DNA of 64,000 nt, taken from positions 2,232,001 to 2,296,000 of the forward strand of contig NC_061480.1 of the NCBI RefSeq assembly GCF_022581195.2, read 5' to 3'. Source of the DNA: Helicoverpa zea. Its lineage: Eukaryota > Arthropoda > Insecta > Lepidoptera > Noctuidae. Numbering within the stretch: the stretch's first letter is position 1; each line of letters begins with the position of its first letter. Under the pieces are notes generated by a model. It had not been told where the DNA came from and ran no database searches. It saw only the letters and a program-made list of their open reading frames with translations. A program made the translations under genes and the position numbers. Of this stretch, positions 36,001 through 51,000 are shown piece by piece.

Positions 36001-39000
36001 CACTCACTATTCCTTCACTCTCATAGAGCGATGCGACGACAAGCCGACACCACCGGAGAGAGATCACAAGCACCACCGACATTAACGTGCGACACGATGC
36101 ACGCGTGTATCAATCAATGACTTCCAGACTACGGGTACGGGCTGATCTAACATTTAGGTCAGTAGGTACTACATCATTCTAACTATAGTCTGATTTTTAA
36201 TTCGAGTCAGTAAAATGACATTTCCAGTGTTGCACAGTTTAAAAAAAATAGGGTCCCAAATAAATAGTAATGTGGAAAATCGAGATTTATAAATCGAGAA
36301 TTAAAAGTTAGTCTAGATTACATTCATTTATTTATTTGTACATACATTACATTTTTTATTAATATCAAATTGGCTTTATATTAACATAAATATGTAATTT
36401 ACGGAAATTAAACTGAAGACATGTAATTAAATATTACGTAAAATACTGTTGTTATATTTTTTTTTGTTATTGGCAGGTCTAAAATCATGACTAAACTTCT
36501 AAGTCGATCGATTGTGGAACATCACTATTGTAGTGGGTCACCCTTTTTTGTGAAAGTGACAATTGCACTTGTCATTTTACTGACTCGAATTAAAAATCAG
36601 ACTATAAACATATTAGGTACTGCCAAGTTTCATCAAAACCCATCCTATGTTTTTGCGTGGAAGAGGAAAAGACATCCATACATACCAAGGTACTACTGTA
36701 GGTTTGTACTACAAACTTTGTGTTTATAATATTATTGCGATAAAACTTAAACACAAGTTGAGGGCATGGGCGTAGCCACACTGGGGCAAGCTGGGGCACT
36801 TGCCCCACCCTGGGCCCTAGCTCTGACCTATAAGGTGTCTGATTAAACAATGTTTTTTTTTCTAACTCTAACTAACAACATCAACAATCATATGTTCTAT
36901 CCGTAAGTTATTGCACAAAAAAAAATTGTCGACTTTGAAAAGAGCGCAATCAAAACAAAATGCACGTTCGAGTTTCCGAAGGTGCGCGGTGCGCGCGTCA
37001 TTTGAAAGCGAGCCGCATTCCCTAAAAGAATAGGTGCTGTGTGGCGTAGCGAGCCGAGCCGTCCATCTAATCCAAAAAATAATGCATTGAAGGAAATGGA
37101 ACTGGTAGATGTGATCAAAATTTCGGAAATGCAGTTTTATCCTAGTGTAAAAACTGCGCTCGCTATTTTGCTTGCCCAGCCATGTACAATAGAACGATCG
37201 TTTAGCACAGTGGTTCTTAACCGGTGGTCCCTGGAGGCGTTCCAAGTGGTCCGCGACGCTTAGCTGCGCGACGTTGCTATACGTTATCTAACTTTATTTT
37301 AATCGGCTTATCCATGCGAGCGAGGGGGTTTTCGTATGGGCGTAAATCGGGTGTTTCGTACCTAGTCTCCCCATTCATGAAAATGTATATTTGAGCGACA
37401 TTTTACGTAGTTTTTGGTCTAGAGTCTTAAAAAATAATTAAAATTTCGCGCTCGCTTCGCTCGCGTATTCAGAAACTATATTGTTTTTATATTTGTCAAG
37501 AAACAAAAAGTTAAGTACGTTTGGGATAAATTTTACGTAATATTTGGTTTAAGTCCGATAAAAATTTCGCGCTCGCTTTGCTCGCGTATTCAGAAACTAT
37601 ATGCCCTTACTTTTGGCTTTTGTCCTGTGTGATTGTTTATTTTCTGTACCTGATAATATAAACCTCTCAAATTAAGAAATTAACAAGTTTAAGGGCTCAA
37701 GATACAAAAAATCGGAGGGCCCCCGCCCTCCCCCGGGGGATAGGTTGACTGCTGCCCCACCCTGAGCCCAAAGGTGGCTACGCCCATGGTTGAGGGGATC
37801 AAATAGGCAGTCGCCTTGTAAAAAAATGGTACTCAGCTGCATACAACTAGTAAGTAGACTAAAAACCGACCCCAACAAAAAAAAACCTCCAATAGTTGGG
37901 AAAAAGGCTCAGAGGATGACGATGAGAACTTTTAAACTGATCACAAGATCTAAATTAACTTATTGAATTTACATTATAATAACATAAATAAATAACTTGG
38001 ATTGGGTAATCGTCAAATACATATTTGAACTTGAAACTCAGTTAGCATACGCATCAAGTTAAATACATAATTCATATTTATGATATTCATATTTAATTAG
38101 TGAAAAATAGATTCATGCGTAGATATAAAATACCACCAGTTTAACCAAGGGGTATTGGGTTGCCCGGGTAACTTTGTTGAGGAGGTCAGATAGGGCAGTC
38201 GCTCCTTGTAAAGCACTGGTACTCAGCTGCATCCGGTTAGACTGGAAGCCGACCCCAACATAGTTGGCAGGGAAGGGCGTAATAGCGTTTTTTACCCAGC
38301 GACAACAAAAAACAATGGAAAATTGGGATATTTTTTATCCCATTAATGGAAGGAGTTAACTCGGGATGCGGGTGGAACCACGGGCCGAAGCTTGTTCGAA
38401 AATAAATTTTGAAATGAATGCTAAACTACTTTTTTTGTTCGTCTTCTTCTTATCTTATTGTCACTTTTCATTGCCAAAACAATAATAAATGCGTTTTAGT
38501 GTTGAAATTGAGTAATAATCTGAATATCTCTTAATATTCTTGTTTCGAACTCATTGACCTGTAACCTCTATGGTCTGTTTGATGTTGCCAGCTTTTATGA
38601 GTTTCCCGCCTTTATTATATAGTTTTAGTTTTATGTCGTTAAATATTTTTAATGGTTAAATGGCCATATTTGATGGAAATAAATGCCAGAAAAATAACTT
38701 TGTAAGATTGTATGTTACGTTTAAATTACGTGAACTATTTGGGAATTATTTTATTTAATAAAAAAATATAAAAATAGGGTGCTTAAAAAAATGATTTAAA
38801 GAAAGTACCTATTGTTCTCAATTGCAATGATAGCCTCATTACACTGTTGTATAGGTACGAAAATTCCCACTAGGTACTAATATTATAAAGCTGAAGAGTT
38901 TGTTTGTTTGAATACCATAATCTCAGGAATCACTGTTTCAGATAACTCTTTTATTGAGGAAGGCTATAGAGACCTTTTTTATCCGGGTGCGCGAAGTATT

Positions 39001-42000
39001 TCCCACATGTAAAGATATACGAAAATATTCTATTATGTTGGCAGATTTCAATCTATCCATAAATTCATAATGTTATTAACAGTTATAAAATAATAATCTG
39101 CATAGAAACAGTAGAATTTTTTGCTTAAATTCACCATTATTTATATTTTATATCTCTTAAAAAAACACTAAACAAACGATTTTTATCTATACTTACTATA
39201 GTAAAAATAAATATTTTTTTGTTTGTTTGCACCCTAAAGACTCCGAAAATACCGAACCGATTTGAAAAATTCTTTCACTGTTGTAAAGCTACACTCTTCC
39301 CGAGTAACATAGGCTATATTTTATCCCGGTACGGGCAGTAGTTCCCACGGGACGCGGGTGAAACCGCGGGCAAACGGCTGCTTTATAATAAAATAATCTT
39401 TTTTGTCTTTTCGTAACATAAGATTAAGTAACATTATATTTAAATATAAGTATTTTAATGGGAAAACTTGAATTAAACAAGGTCAAAGTTGACGATTAAT
39501 TTTAATTTATTTTAAAAACAAGGTTTTCCTCACATACTACAAGTATTAAGTTTGACAATGCTTGAAAAATTTGTGTCAATTTTTCATCTTGCCTTTTCAA
39601 CGGTTTGAAGACACAAACTAAAAAAAATAATTAAAAAAAAATCTATGTTTGCGTTATTGTCGAGCCTTTTCCCAACTATGTTGGGGTCGGCTTCTAGTCT
39701 AACCGGATGCAGCTGAGCACCAGTGTGTTATAAGAAGCGATTGCCTATCTAACCTCCTCAACCCAGTTACCCGGGCAACCCAATACCTCCCAGGTAAGAC
39801 TGGTGTCAGAGTTACTGGCTTCTGACTACCCGTAACGACTGCCAAAGATGTTCAAATGACAGCCGGGACCTACAGTTTATCGTGCCTTCCGAAACACGAA
39901 AGAATTCGTTATGACAAGATGGTGCGTCGATGGATCCACGCGGTTTTGACTTAGCCACGGTTTCTTAGCTCCAGAACAATATACAGGCATTTTAAGCCCG
40001 TTTGTGGTAAGAAGTTACCCCCAGAACACGGGTGAAACCGCGGGAATACAGCTAGTACCATAATATAATGATAATGATGCGAATTGAATACGAATGTTAA
40101 CAATGCTAAATATTTTATAGCCAAATAATATTTACTAATTAAACAATAGTTTATATGTTTAATTAAAATTCTTCGAAAGGACATAAAAAGATTATTTAGC
40201 AATGTCAAGAGAAGTATTTTTATGAATTTTAAGCAAAAATAAGTCTCTTTTCCGGGTCCTAAGTCTTACCTGAATTCTTAATTATATTATAACTAGCTTC
40301 CGCCCGCGGCTTCGCCCACGTAGAGTTCGGTTATATCGCGTTTCCAAGAGAACTCTTCAAAAGTCCGGTATAAAAACTATTCTATGAGCCATGCTTGGTG
40401 ACCGACGGACGGATGGACGGACAGAGGAGCGAACAATAGGGTCCCGTTTTACCCTTTGGGTACGGAGTCCTAAAAAATACTGAATCATATACCTATTCAA
40501 TCAATAATTTTATCAGTATAAATACATCAGTATTTTCTTTGAGATGGGAGAATCAGCTAGTTTGAAATAATCTAGCAAGTTTTAATCATGACGCGTGGAA
40601 TTGATGATTTACAACTATTACAAGGTTTTGTCATTGTGTCTAGACGTAACTAATTATTAACCTACTTTGGAGTTAAACCTAATGACGTGGTCACAAAGTC
40701 ACTAAATGCGTAGCTAGATAGACGCTTCTATAGTCTGTTTTTTAATCTCGTAGACTAAATTGACATTTGCAAAATGTGAAACTTACAAATAATGTTGCTA
40801 GCTTTTTTTATGCAGTGTTGTACTTACGATACCGGTTTTTTGAATCGTAACTTTTTATCTATAATAGACGAATTTAATATTCATTCAAAGTTTTATATTT
40901 ACAATTCACGTACGTACACATGGCTGCACGACGTGCTACAAACTGCCAGGGATATCTGACTATGCAACGCCATGCGTAATCATCAAGAATAAGCCCTTTA
41001 TTTCAGGATGACTTATTGTAAAAAAACGATACTTGATTTTATTAACGCTAACTTTTGGTCGTGCCACATCACTATTTAAGAATTTGCCATAAACTGACAA
41101 CACTCGTAATGTCAGTTTAAAAAAAAGACTATAGATGTACCCCCGGTCTCACCCGCGTCCCGTGGGAACTACTGCCCGTACCGGGATAAAATATAGCCTA
41201 TGTTACTCGGGAAGAGTGTAGCGCCCCAACAGTGAAAGAATTTTTCTAATCGGTTCAGTAGTTTTGGCGTGAAAGTGCGACAGACAGAAGTGTCATTTTC
41301 GCATTTGTATGTAGTTTTAGAAGTTAGGATTCATGAAATATGTAGCTCGTGGGTAATTAGGTAATGAGAAGTTTTCGGTTCAAAGATTAAATGTCGACTT
41401 TTCAAAAACATATTTGCTTATTTGTAAATACAGTTACCTATAATGTATTTAGTATTTACTCAAATAAGTGTGCTTTTTATTACGATGTCAAGTAGGTACC
41501 TCCGTAAGTACATATCTAAAGATGAGAGTCCACCAGTGTGTAGCGGTGTGATGCACAAAAATGTAGGTTTCTTCTGCTACTCAACTTTGGTGGGCAGTTG
41601 CTCCCACCGTTTATTCTTCCCAGCTAAAGCACATAGTAAATGGTAACGAGTGGGCGTTTGAGGTCTGTCTTTTGTAAACTTTTCAGCCTACTTTGAACAA
41701 ATGACTTTTTATCTACTTTCTTCAAGTAGCAAACAGTAAAATTGCGTGCGAACATTTGTAGAAAGTCCGCGAAACTGCAATTCTTGTGCCCTGACCACAA
41801 GTTGCTAACTGTGGATTCGCGACATCGCTTAGGTAAGTATAGTAACTTCAAAAGTAGCTGAACAAATATTTTTTTTTCAAAACCGCTAAACACGTCGTAG
41901 TCGATAACTAACCTTTAGTGTTAAAAAAAATTAGGACCATTTACTTTGCTAAGCACTTTTGTACATTTTGATTTGTTCAACTACTTTTGATTCTAACCGT

Positions 42001-45000
42001 ACCCTATTTTTAGTTCGCGTACAAATGTGTGCGAACATTTCGGTGGAATCTCAGCTTTAGAAACATTTAACTAAGTGATTACGTAAAACGAAGCGTTACT
42101 CTTACAAGGCCGTTGCAAAAATCCATTTCAAAAACAAGTGTTTGCTAAATACTTATCTTTTGACTATAATTGGGCATATTACGTAATAACCTTTTTGTGA
42201 AGTCGGTTAAGACATTGCAAGTGAATAAGGATGATCTAAAAGACTTCAGAAAAATAAAATAATTATGATTTCAAATACTTATCTAAAAGGATACATATAC
42301 ATTATGACCCACTTTTAAGATAGGTAAAGCAGTCCAGAGTCTGGTAGTTGTCGATGTTACACCCCCGTGCCTGGGAGGGCACGTGTCGCCGGCGTCCCCG
42401 AATGCTACTCAGTAGCAGTCGTTGTTACAATTCCACGTCAGAGACCGTCAGGCGGATTTGAGAAAACTCTGACACTAGGGCTCACTCGATAGTGCAAAGT
42501 AATGTTTGGTCCTGTGTCGGGTGTCTTTTGAATATCTTTGGCAGTCGTTATATACGAGTAGTCAAATCGACTATCCTATGTTCTAATTTTCCTTCTCCGT
42601 GTGAGAGGAGGCCTGTGCCCAGCAGTGGGACGATAAAAAGGCTGTAACAAAAATGTTCTACTTTTCAGTAGTCTACTTTTATACGGGTGTGAGAAGTAAT
42701 TCGTTCGGGACACGAGTGAAATCGCGGGAAAACATCTAGTAGCCTAAAAAATCTGACTTTAGAAAGCGAGTGACGCCGTGAGAAACAGCTTGTCAGAAAT
42801 AAATCTTCATATTGACAATTTCGTGAGAATCGAACAACATTTGAAGTTATGTTAAACGGTTTAAATGTCTTAAATGTATTTAAAGGTTTAACCCAAATGT
42901 ATAAGTCTTATGTACACATATTTACACAGCACTTAAAAGTAACTTAAAATACCCTTAATAATCTGGTTGACACTTCCCGGGACCCAAAGGCTGGCTCTTA
43001 TTTCGCACAAAGGTTGAGCATTGCCATCCAACGTGGCAATGCTGCCAGCCTTTTGGGTACATTACCCAGTGACAGCGAAGAGGAGCAATTTTTTGATGCA
43101 ATTTATTAGTTTTAAATTGTCTTTAATTGATTTATTAACGGTTTGCCGCAGTTCTATGCACGTCCCGAGGAAACTGCTAACAAAAAATATAGCCTATTCT
43201 ACTCTGGAAGAGTGTAGCTTTCCAACAGTGAAAGATTTTTTCAGATCGATTTATTAGTTTCAGAGCCTTTACAGAACAAACAAATGAAAGATGTTTCATC
43301 TTTATTATATTTGTGTAGATTCCACAAACAATGCATTTGATCGTAGGCGTGCTATGCAAATAAGAATGACGCCCCCAAAATATTTAGGCTCTCAATATTC
43401 AATGTTAAATGACATTAAATAATACAACATAGGTATATCAAATTGTTCTACAAAGGGCAGACAGACTGCCATTCACGATTCTATTGTACTATTGTTTTGT
43501 CAACGTTTCCGAACTGACGACATTTTGCCGGGAATCTTGACATGTAGCTGTCAAAGTATGCGCCCTTTTGAATTTCGAATTTAGGTTGAATGATCTCAGT
43601 GGCGCCAACCAGGGCCAAAGTCTGCCGGGGTTGCGGGATTGTTCGCGCGAGTTACCGCGGCGCTGGTACATAAAGGGCTTAAGAAGGGAAGGAACATGGT
43701 GGGTTTTAGTCAGTAAGTCTGACACTCCCTCACGCTGCACCCACAGCGAGATAGAATATCGGTTACGGCAGTAAGCCGTTTTATTCATTGATCATAAAAT
43801 AAATCTATTACAGGTTGATGATTGACTTACCAATACCGCCGGTTTACAACGAAATAAAAACTTTTAACTATGATATGGTTATATTAATATAAATTAGTGG
43901 CAACATTAATACCTATACGCACATCAGTTTCGATCGTAAACCGTGAGAAAAATAACTATGTTTAATTAAGATAGGTAATTCAATATCCAATTAGTCTTTA
44001 TTTTGACTTCTAAAAAAAAACATTTCAAGGTGAACGTTTAAGTTCGGGTCCGATAGACACCGTAGATTTTTTATGAATCGCTAAGTACGCGAAATATCAG
44101 CTGAATTCTGAGGAAAATTAAGTCAACAATTTTCGAGCGCTAAAACAAAAGACAGCTCCCAAAACGCCCACCCTTCACCACTTCCTATGTGTTATTGCTG
44201 AGAAGAAGAAGTGGCGCAACAAACTCCCCAGCAACACATGTCTGTCTGTCAGTAAACAAAAAAAATATTAAAAAGAAAACGTTTGACCTGAACTTCTTTT
44301 TATGTACCTAAACAAGGAAAGGTTGAATGATAAAATTAGATATAAGTATACCTATGACATTTTATCTACTAATTGATTTTTCTATATTATGTAATTGTAA
44401 TTAAATAATAAGGTAAATAACCTATTGTATTTTCTTTTTATAGTATGTTATTATAGAACTTCGAGAAAATACTTATCTATAAAATGTCAGCTTCTAGTTT
44501 AACCAGATGATGGAGACAGATAAAAAGTTGGATAATACAGACCTTTTTTTTAGCGACGTCAAAAACCATCAAATGACTCCTCCCGCTGTGGGTTAGCAGC
44601 GGTGAGGGAGTGTCAGACTCTTACTGACTAAAATCGTCGTGTTCCGTCATAGGCCTTTTATGTACCAGGGCCGCGGTATCTCTTTCGAACAACCCGCAGC
44701 CCCGGCAGGCCTTGGCCCTGCTGGGCCCCGCTGGAATGTAAACAATCTTGATTAGACTTTTAATACAAATGACAGTCGTTACGGGTAGTCAGAAGCCAGA
44801 AAAAGTATGACATCAAGTCCTACCAAGGGGTAGGTATTGGGTTGCCCTGTTAGGGTTGAGGAGCTCATACAGGCAGTCGCTCCTTGTGGCACACTGGTAC
44901 TCAGCTGCATCCGGTTAGACTGGAAGCCGACCCCAACATAGTTGGGAAAAGGCTCGGCAGATAATGTATTAGTAACCTTTATAATATAAGCGGATCAGAG

Positions 45001-48000
45001 TGAACATATTACTTTCTAAAACAACTAGTTGTACACTATGGCAGGTGACGACCTTAGGTATGTAACCTGTAGGTCAAATTAATCATCACTGCTTGAACTT
45101 GGTAACTTTGTCCAATCATTTGAGTTACATAGAGCAAACTGCAAACTAAACAGTTGACCGACAGTTGAGCTGATAGCTGGCAATAGGCATGATGACAAAT
45201 TTTTAAATTCCTTTGTATGATGTAGGTATACGTCTATTTTATATGAAAAATTATTAATTTTAAGAAAATGCGAAGTTTTTTTTATCAAATAATTGCATTT
45301 TTCTCTGTCCACTTTGAATCCGGCGCGAAAACGCTTGTCAGTGTCATGTCGTCACTTGTGACGTCACGACTGAAATTACAAGACGCAAGTAAACAACGCT
45401 CGAACAATAATTATAGTTCGGCCATTCAGAGAATGCGTTCCTGACACGTCGCGATTGAACTGACGACGTAACTTTGCAATGGCGTTGCAGTTACGATAAA
45501 AATATTTTTGCTGGTTGTTTACCGTTTTAACAATTGAGGAGCATTAAAACAACATTATTATATCAATAATCAATGAATGTAGTTACGTCGTCAGTTCAAT
45601 CGCGACGTGTCAGGAACGCATTCTCTGAATGGCCGAACTATAAGTTTTTTGTGTTATTAAATATGAATTCGAAAGGGCATAGGTGTTGTGGGGTCCCCCA
45701 GTGTAAGAACACATCCAAAACAACTCCGGATAAGTTATTTGTGTACGTTCCTCACAATAAAAAAATACGAAACAAGTGGCTTAAACTTGCAAGGCGAGGT
45801 TCAAAAGCAATATTGCCCAGGGTACAACTTTATTTTTGTGAAGATCACCTTGATGTAAGTTACTACATAGTTCTCTAGATTCTAGCATAGTTTATAATGT
45901 AAATAACTATTTCGAGGTTAGGTTTCATCTCTCATTGTTTTTTAATTAAACTAGTATACTTACATGGAAGTTTTAACATTTCTAAATTCAGCTGAACAAA
46001 AATCTTCATTTGATGCCAAAAACTTTCCCAGCATTATGATATCAATTCTAGGCAAATTAGCGCTGTTTGCCTTGATAAATCCGGGCTCTATAACTCGTGT
46101 TATAAACAATTAATTAATTAAAAACAAAGATCGCAGTGGAAGTTCACAATAACGAAATGTGACGTTCGCGCGCTTTCGCGCGAGTTGTTTTGAGAAATGA
46201 CGTCACGAGCTCTGATTGGTGTTCAAGATATCATGGCGGATTGCCTTATTTCGTAATTTTATTTTATAAAAATACATATTAATCACATTATTAATAAAGA
46301 AAACAATGCGCGTTTTATATTCCAAGCTTCAAGTTTAATTTAATAAATATATTATTTTAATGATTTTTGATTACTGTCATCATGCCTATTGTTTTTTTTA
46401 AGAATCTTGATTCTAATCAAAGTCTTCAATCTGTCTAATACACCTAATTACGTCATTATCCTACCCGAGCCTTTTTCCCAACTATGTTGGGGTCGGCTTC
46501 CAGTCTAAACGGATGTAGCTGAGTACCAGTGCTTTACAAGGAGTGACTGCCCTATCTGACACCCTCAACCCAGTTACCCGGGCAACCCAATAGCCCCTGA
46601 TCACCTAATTACGTGATCGTTGTAATGCACGGCCGGTGTGTCGCTTTTTTTGCTCGAACTTGGCGGACACACTGTCGTGTGTCTAGATCATCAGGATCAC
46701 CAGTTTAGACCATGACCTAAATACAATTGGTTACAATCCTCGCTAAAACATTAATATACTGGCGCATAGCAGATAATTTAACATTCCAATTAAATATCAG
46801 GCTGTCATAAATAAACTTATCATCATAAACAATACGATTTATAATCTATGTTAATATATTTCCTTCATATAACTTGTCATATTTAAATTGCTAAAGTTTA
46901 TGTCTTCAATTTAAAAGGTTGTTGACGGAAGAGTTACACCAAAGTTAATTTGCCCTTTTACTAATATTATTACAAAGAAGATACAAAATTATGCTTTTTG
47001 TACTTTTAAGGGTCCGAAACTACTAAACCAATATGAAAAATTATTTCACTGTTGTATAGCCTACACTATCCCCGGGTGATAGGTGGGCTATATTTTATCC
47101 CAGTATGAGAAATTAAGTGCTGAGACGCGGGTGAAACCATGGGAAACAGGAAATGTCGATGAAATTGGCTGATAATGACCAGGTTTCCACGAGAAGTTCT
47201 CCTTCACCTTTAATCAGTCATTGGTTTCCAAGATATACTTAGAAAGTACATACAAAAGTTGCATTGGTACTCACCTGACCTGGAATTGAACCCATCATAC
47301 TTGAGAAGTTGGTTCTTTACCTACTAGGCCACCACGACTTATATTAAGTAGATAAATGTAGTATGCAATAGCTCTTAATGATAATCAGATTTCGAATCTA
47401 TTGACTCTATTCTAAGCCAATCTTTTGCCTTCAGGCTATGCGCGTCAATTAAAGTCGTTATACAAATAAAATAAACTTCCATTTATTAGAAAAAAAGCTA
47501 TTCAACGCGACGCGTATCATCTATCTATAATACATTCGGGTTTTGCAACCAGTTGCTTTCAAAGATGTTTACATGGTTTTTCTCACGGTTTAGATAATTA
47601 AATTACGAAGTTGTTTTTTTATATTTACCGTGTATTTTTTTGGTAATATGTCCAAATAATATTTATAGTACAGATGAAAGTGAGTAAATATTGAAAAATC
47701 CGCCATTAGGTAGGATTTCGATAACCTAATATTTAACCAATGGGCGAGAGGAAAAATGAACCTATAATTCAAAATCAAAATCAAAAGCCATTTATTCAAA
47801 TTAGGCTGCAAAGCAGCACTTTTCGAACGTCAGAAATCTACAAAAGACAGCTCCCAAAACGCCCGCCCTTCACCACTTCCTATGTGTTTTTGCTGGGAAG
47901 AAGCGGCGCAACAAACTCCCCAACAACACATGTCTGTCTGTAGGTTACAAGAACCTATTAACAATTTTTATAGTGCAGTATTAATATATATAAAATATTA

Positions 48001-51000
48001 ATATATATTAATATATAATTATAGTAATTTTATAATACATTTTGTATAGTGCAGTATACATAGGTACAATATGCAACCAGCACATGCTAGGCATCACTCA
48101 CCCTACATACTTAGTAACTCAAGCATTTAATGAATTCCTTGTTCATAATTTTTCATGAGACCCCGATCTCCTGATGTGTTCTAGCCGACTTTACAGCTTC
48201 TAGGCTTTACAGCGCCCGCTAATACTATGCAATGATTATGATATCAATCGTTTGACCTTACTATTACTTAAAAGTGGTTAAAACTAATTCCCACTTCACG
48301 TAACCACTTCCACGCCATCTTGACAAATCGTTGACAAGTTTGACATGAGCTGTCAAATCTACCGCTCACTTTAAAATGTAGAATTTGAACAATTCTTACG
48401 CAATTGTTTTGTAACTAAGTTGCGATATAGGGCCGTTTATTTACACTAATCTTATTTATAAATATACTTATGGTTAGGTGATAATGAATATGAATTTGAG
48501 CAATGTTTTTGGCGTGGTTTTAAATGTCATCAGTCTATTTACAATAGACCTCTTTCCATTTTATGGAAGTTATGATAATAAGCTAAATTCAACATCAAAT
48601 AGGCAATCTGACCATTTTTTAACAAAAAACATATACCTACCTACTTACAGAGAGTTTTAACTATTATGTCAAAAACTAGGCATGCCAGTATCCTTGGGTT
48701 ACAAAAAACACTTGCAGTATCCGTGAACGAATTCCTCACTGTTTCGGGGACCACGTAGTTTGACAATCTCTACAGATTGACTATATTATGTAGAGACTGT
48801 CTGACTAAGAAGTCTGACAATAGGTTTATTAGGGTGTATCGTGTATGTACCTAATACGGGTAACTGGGTTGACGAGATCAGAGGCAGTCGCTCCTTGTAG
48901 TGCTCGGCTGCAACTTAAACTAAAAAGCGACCCCAAATTAGGTGGTAAAAGGCTACGCAGATGTCTGCTAAATAAAACTACATATTAATTTATTTAATGT
49001 CTTCTATTTACAGATCCTGGCTGCAGCATCATTGAGCTGGTGTCAGAAAGATGATCAGATAGTTCGCCAGGACTTCGAGGGACCGAACGACGATGGCTCA
49101 TATAGATGGGCTTTGCAGACGTGTAAGTAAATTATCTGGGGGCACAGCAGTGCCCCAGCCAAGCCTCGAGCAAAGCAGGCTTTAATACTTTTATTAAGAC
49201 ATGCTTATTTTAATGCGTTGTGGCGTTGTTTTCCATCCCTGAGGAAAATATCCTCAGTGTCTTTTTTCGATAAAACATGCTTATATTTATGCATTTTTGC
49301 TGTGTCTTGCAAGTTTATTCTCAATCGGTTTGCTAGTTTTCCCTAGGTAACATTATTTTTCTCTAAAAAATAATTTTGTCATACCTCTGTTGAAAATTCG
49401 ATTTTATTTCAAATCTCAAAAGTGCGTCATTCTTTCTAGCCATAACGACTTTCACACAATGCATCTATAATTCTATGGTTACTTTCTTTCTAAAAAAAAC
49501 CTCTTTTTTGTTGAAGACCATCCACACAACACCATATTTATATTCTCTTAACTCTCCTTTCCACAGCGGGCGGTATCTTCCACGAACAGAAAGGCAGTCT
49601 ACAACCTGACAGCGCAGGAGAGCCCAGCCTACTGGTGCAGGGGCAGTACCAGTACACCGCGCCTGATGGACAGGTATAGCCCTGGGGTGACTTGGGAGCT
49701 AGTAGAATAGTCGTGGAAGGTAGTTGTCTCTAAGGAAGTATGAAGAAGTTGGTACATGAAACTGCCACAAAGTGCAAGCAAAGCATACTACGTTCGTAAC
49801 AGTTCGCCAGTTGCCTATCTGACTTCCTTGACAAAAAAAAAAACATGAATTCAGGAGTTACTTTGCGTATCTATACAGGGTTATTGGTAAAACACTAACA
49901 ACCTCTCAGCACCAAATTACTAATATCATAAACTAAAACTTTTGTTCTAGGACTTTTAATAATTCTCAGATTTTAGAGTCATCAAATTTTCACACAAAAA
50001 TTAAAATATTTCAATTGTACGCTCTAAAATTTACGAAGTCTATGCGAAGCAAAAGAAAGTGCTAGTTAGGTAATCAGTAGTACAAAAGACAGCGGAGGGG
50101 AGCGGGGCTCAGGCGGCGGCGGGGGAGCGTTTGAACTTGACCTATTAACGAGCTGCCGTCAGTCGGTTTTATGCGCCCGCGTCGCGTCATACGTGTCCTT
50201 GTAGCGAAATACGGTAGTGCGAACGTAATTGGTGGCATAATGGCATATCGATATTCAAATGTCGAGTACACGGAAATGGTGCGAATGCTTGCTAGATGTG
50301 ATGACAATGCGCCATACGATTCCCAAACATCCCTACACCTAGCCGTTACAATGCTAGCCGCCACACAGTGCGCGGGAGGCGTGGGTAGATAAAGATCTTG
50401 CATTCATTCTAAAAATGCAAACCCTCCACGAAACGAATTTTTTATAATGTGTGATAATCTTGACTCGTCCGCATCCTCTAAGGTCGACTAATCGCTCGAC
50501 TGGTCTCGATCGGGCCTTTAGTTGGTAAAGAAATGGTAGGGGCGTGCAAATTTTATGTCTACAGCAAAATAGAGTTGAAATGTGTTAGATAGAACAATGA
50601 AATCTTGTATGTTTGTTTTTGGCAAATGTATCATGTTTTATAAAAAGTCATAGAACAAAAGTTGTAGCTTATGATGTTAGTAAAACAGTCCTGCAAGGTC
50701 GTTAGTGTTTTACCAATAACCCTGTATATGTAACTCGGGCACCCGCAGAGTCAATAACTCCTAAAGAAAGGGGCATCTTCAGGAGATGTGGCATCTTCGA
50801 GGCGAAACACGTGTCGAATATCCGAAGGACCGAAGCCTCAATTAACTGTCTCGCGAAAATTAACACTGCATATATTGCAGTTACCAGACAACCCTAAATG
50901 AAACATCCACAAATGACAGTCGGGACCTGCACTTTATTCTGAATCTTCTGAAAAATGGAGAACCTCGTAATAGCTGATGAATGACCACCCGCGCCAAGCG

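Larger units (their letters stand above)
33051..49013 (+). other. Giant intron 1 of the cuticular protein gene
   Basis: It separates the nine-codon first exon from the rest. Content is overwhelmingly repeats: LINE-like fragments, a 1-kb hAT element (36765-37788), paired 227-bp MITEs (34702-34928, 45414-45640), an isolated THAP exon (45663-45854) and SINEs on both strands. Remaining AT-rich stretches (for example 40480-41130, 43770-44140, 46650-47020) show nothing I can name. Confidence 0.75.

Noticed and set aside
45079..45312. 77-codon - strand frame
   Set aside because: No motif, no signal of conservation, AT-rich; cannot be supported.
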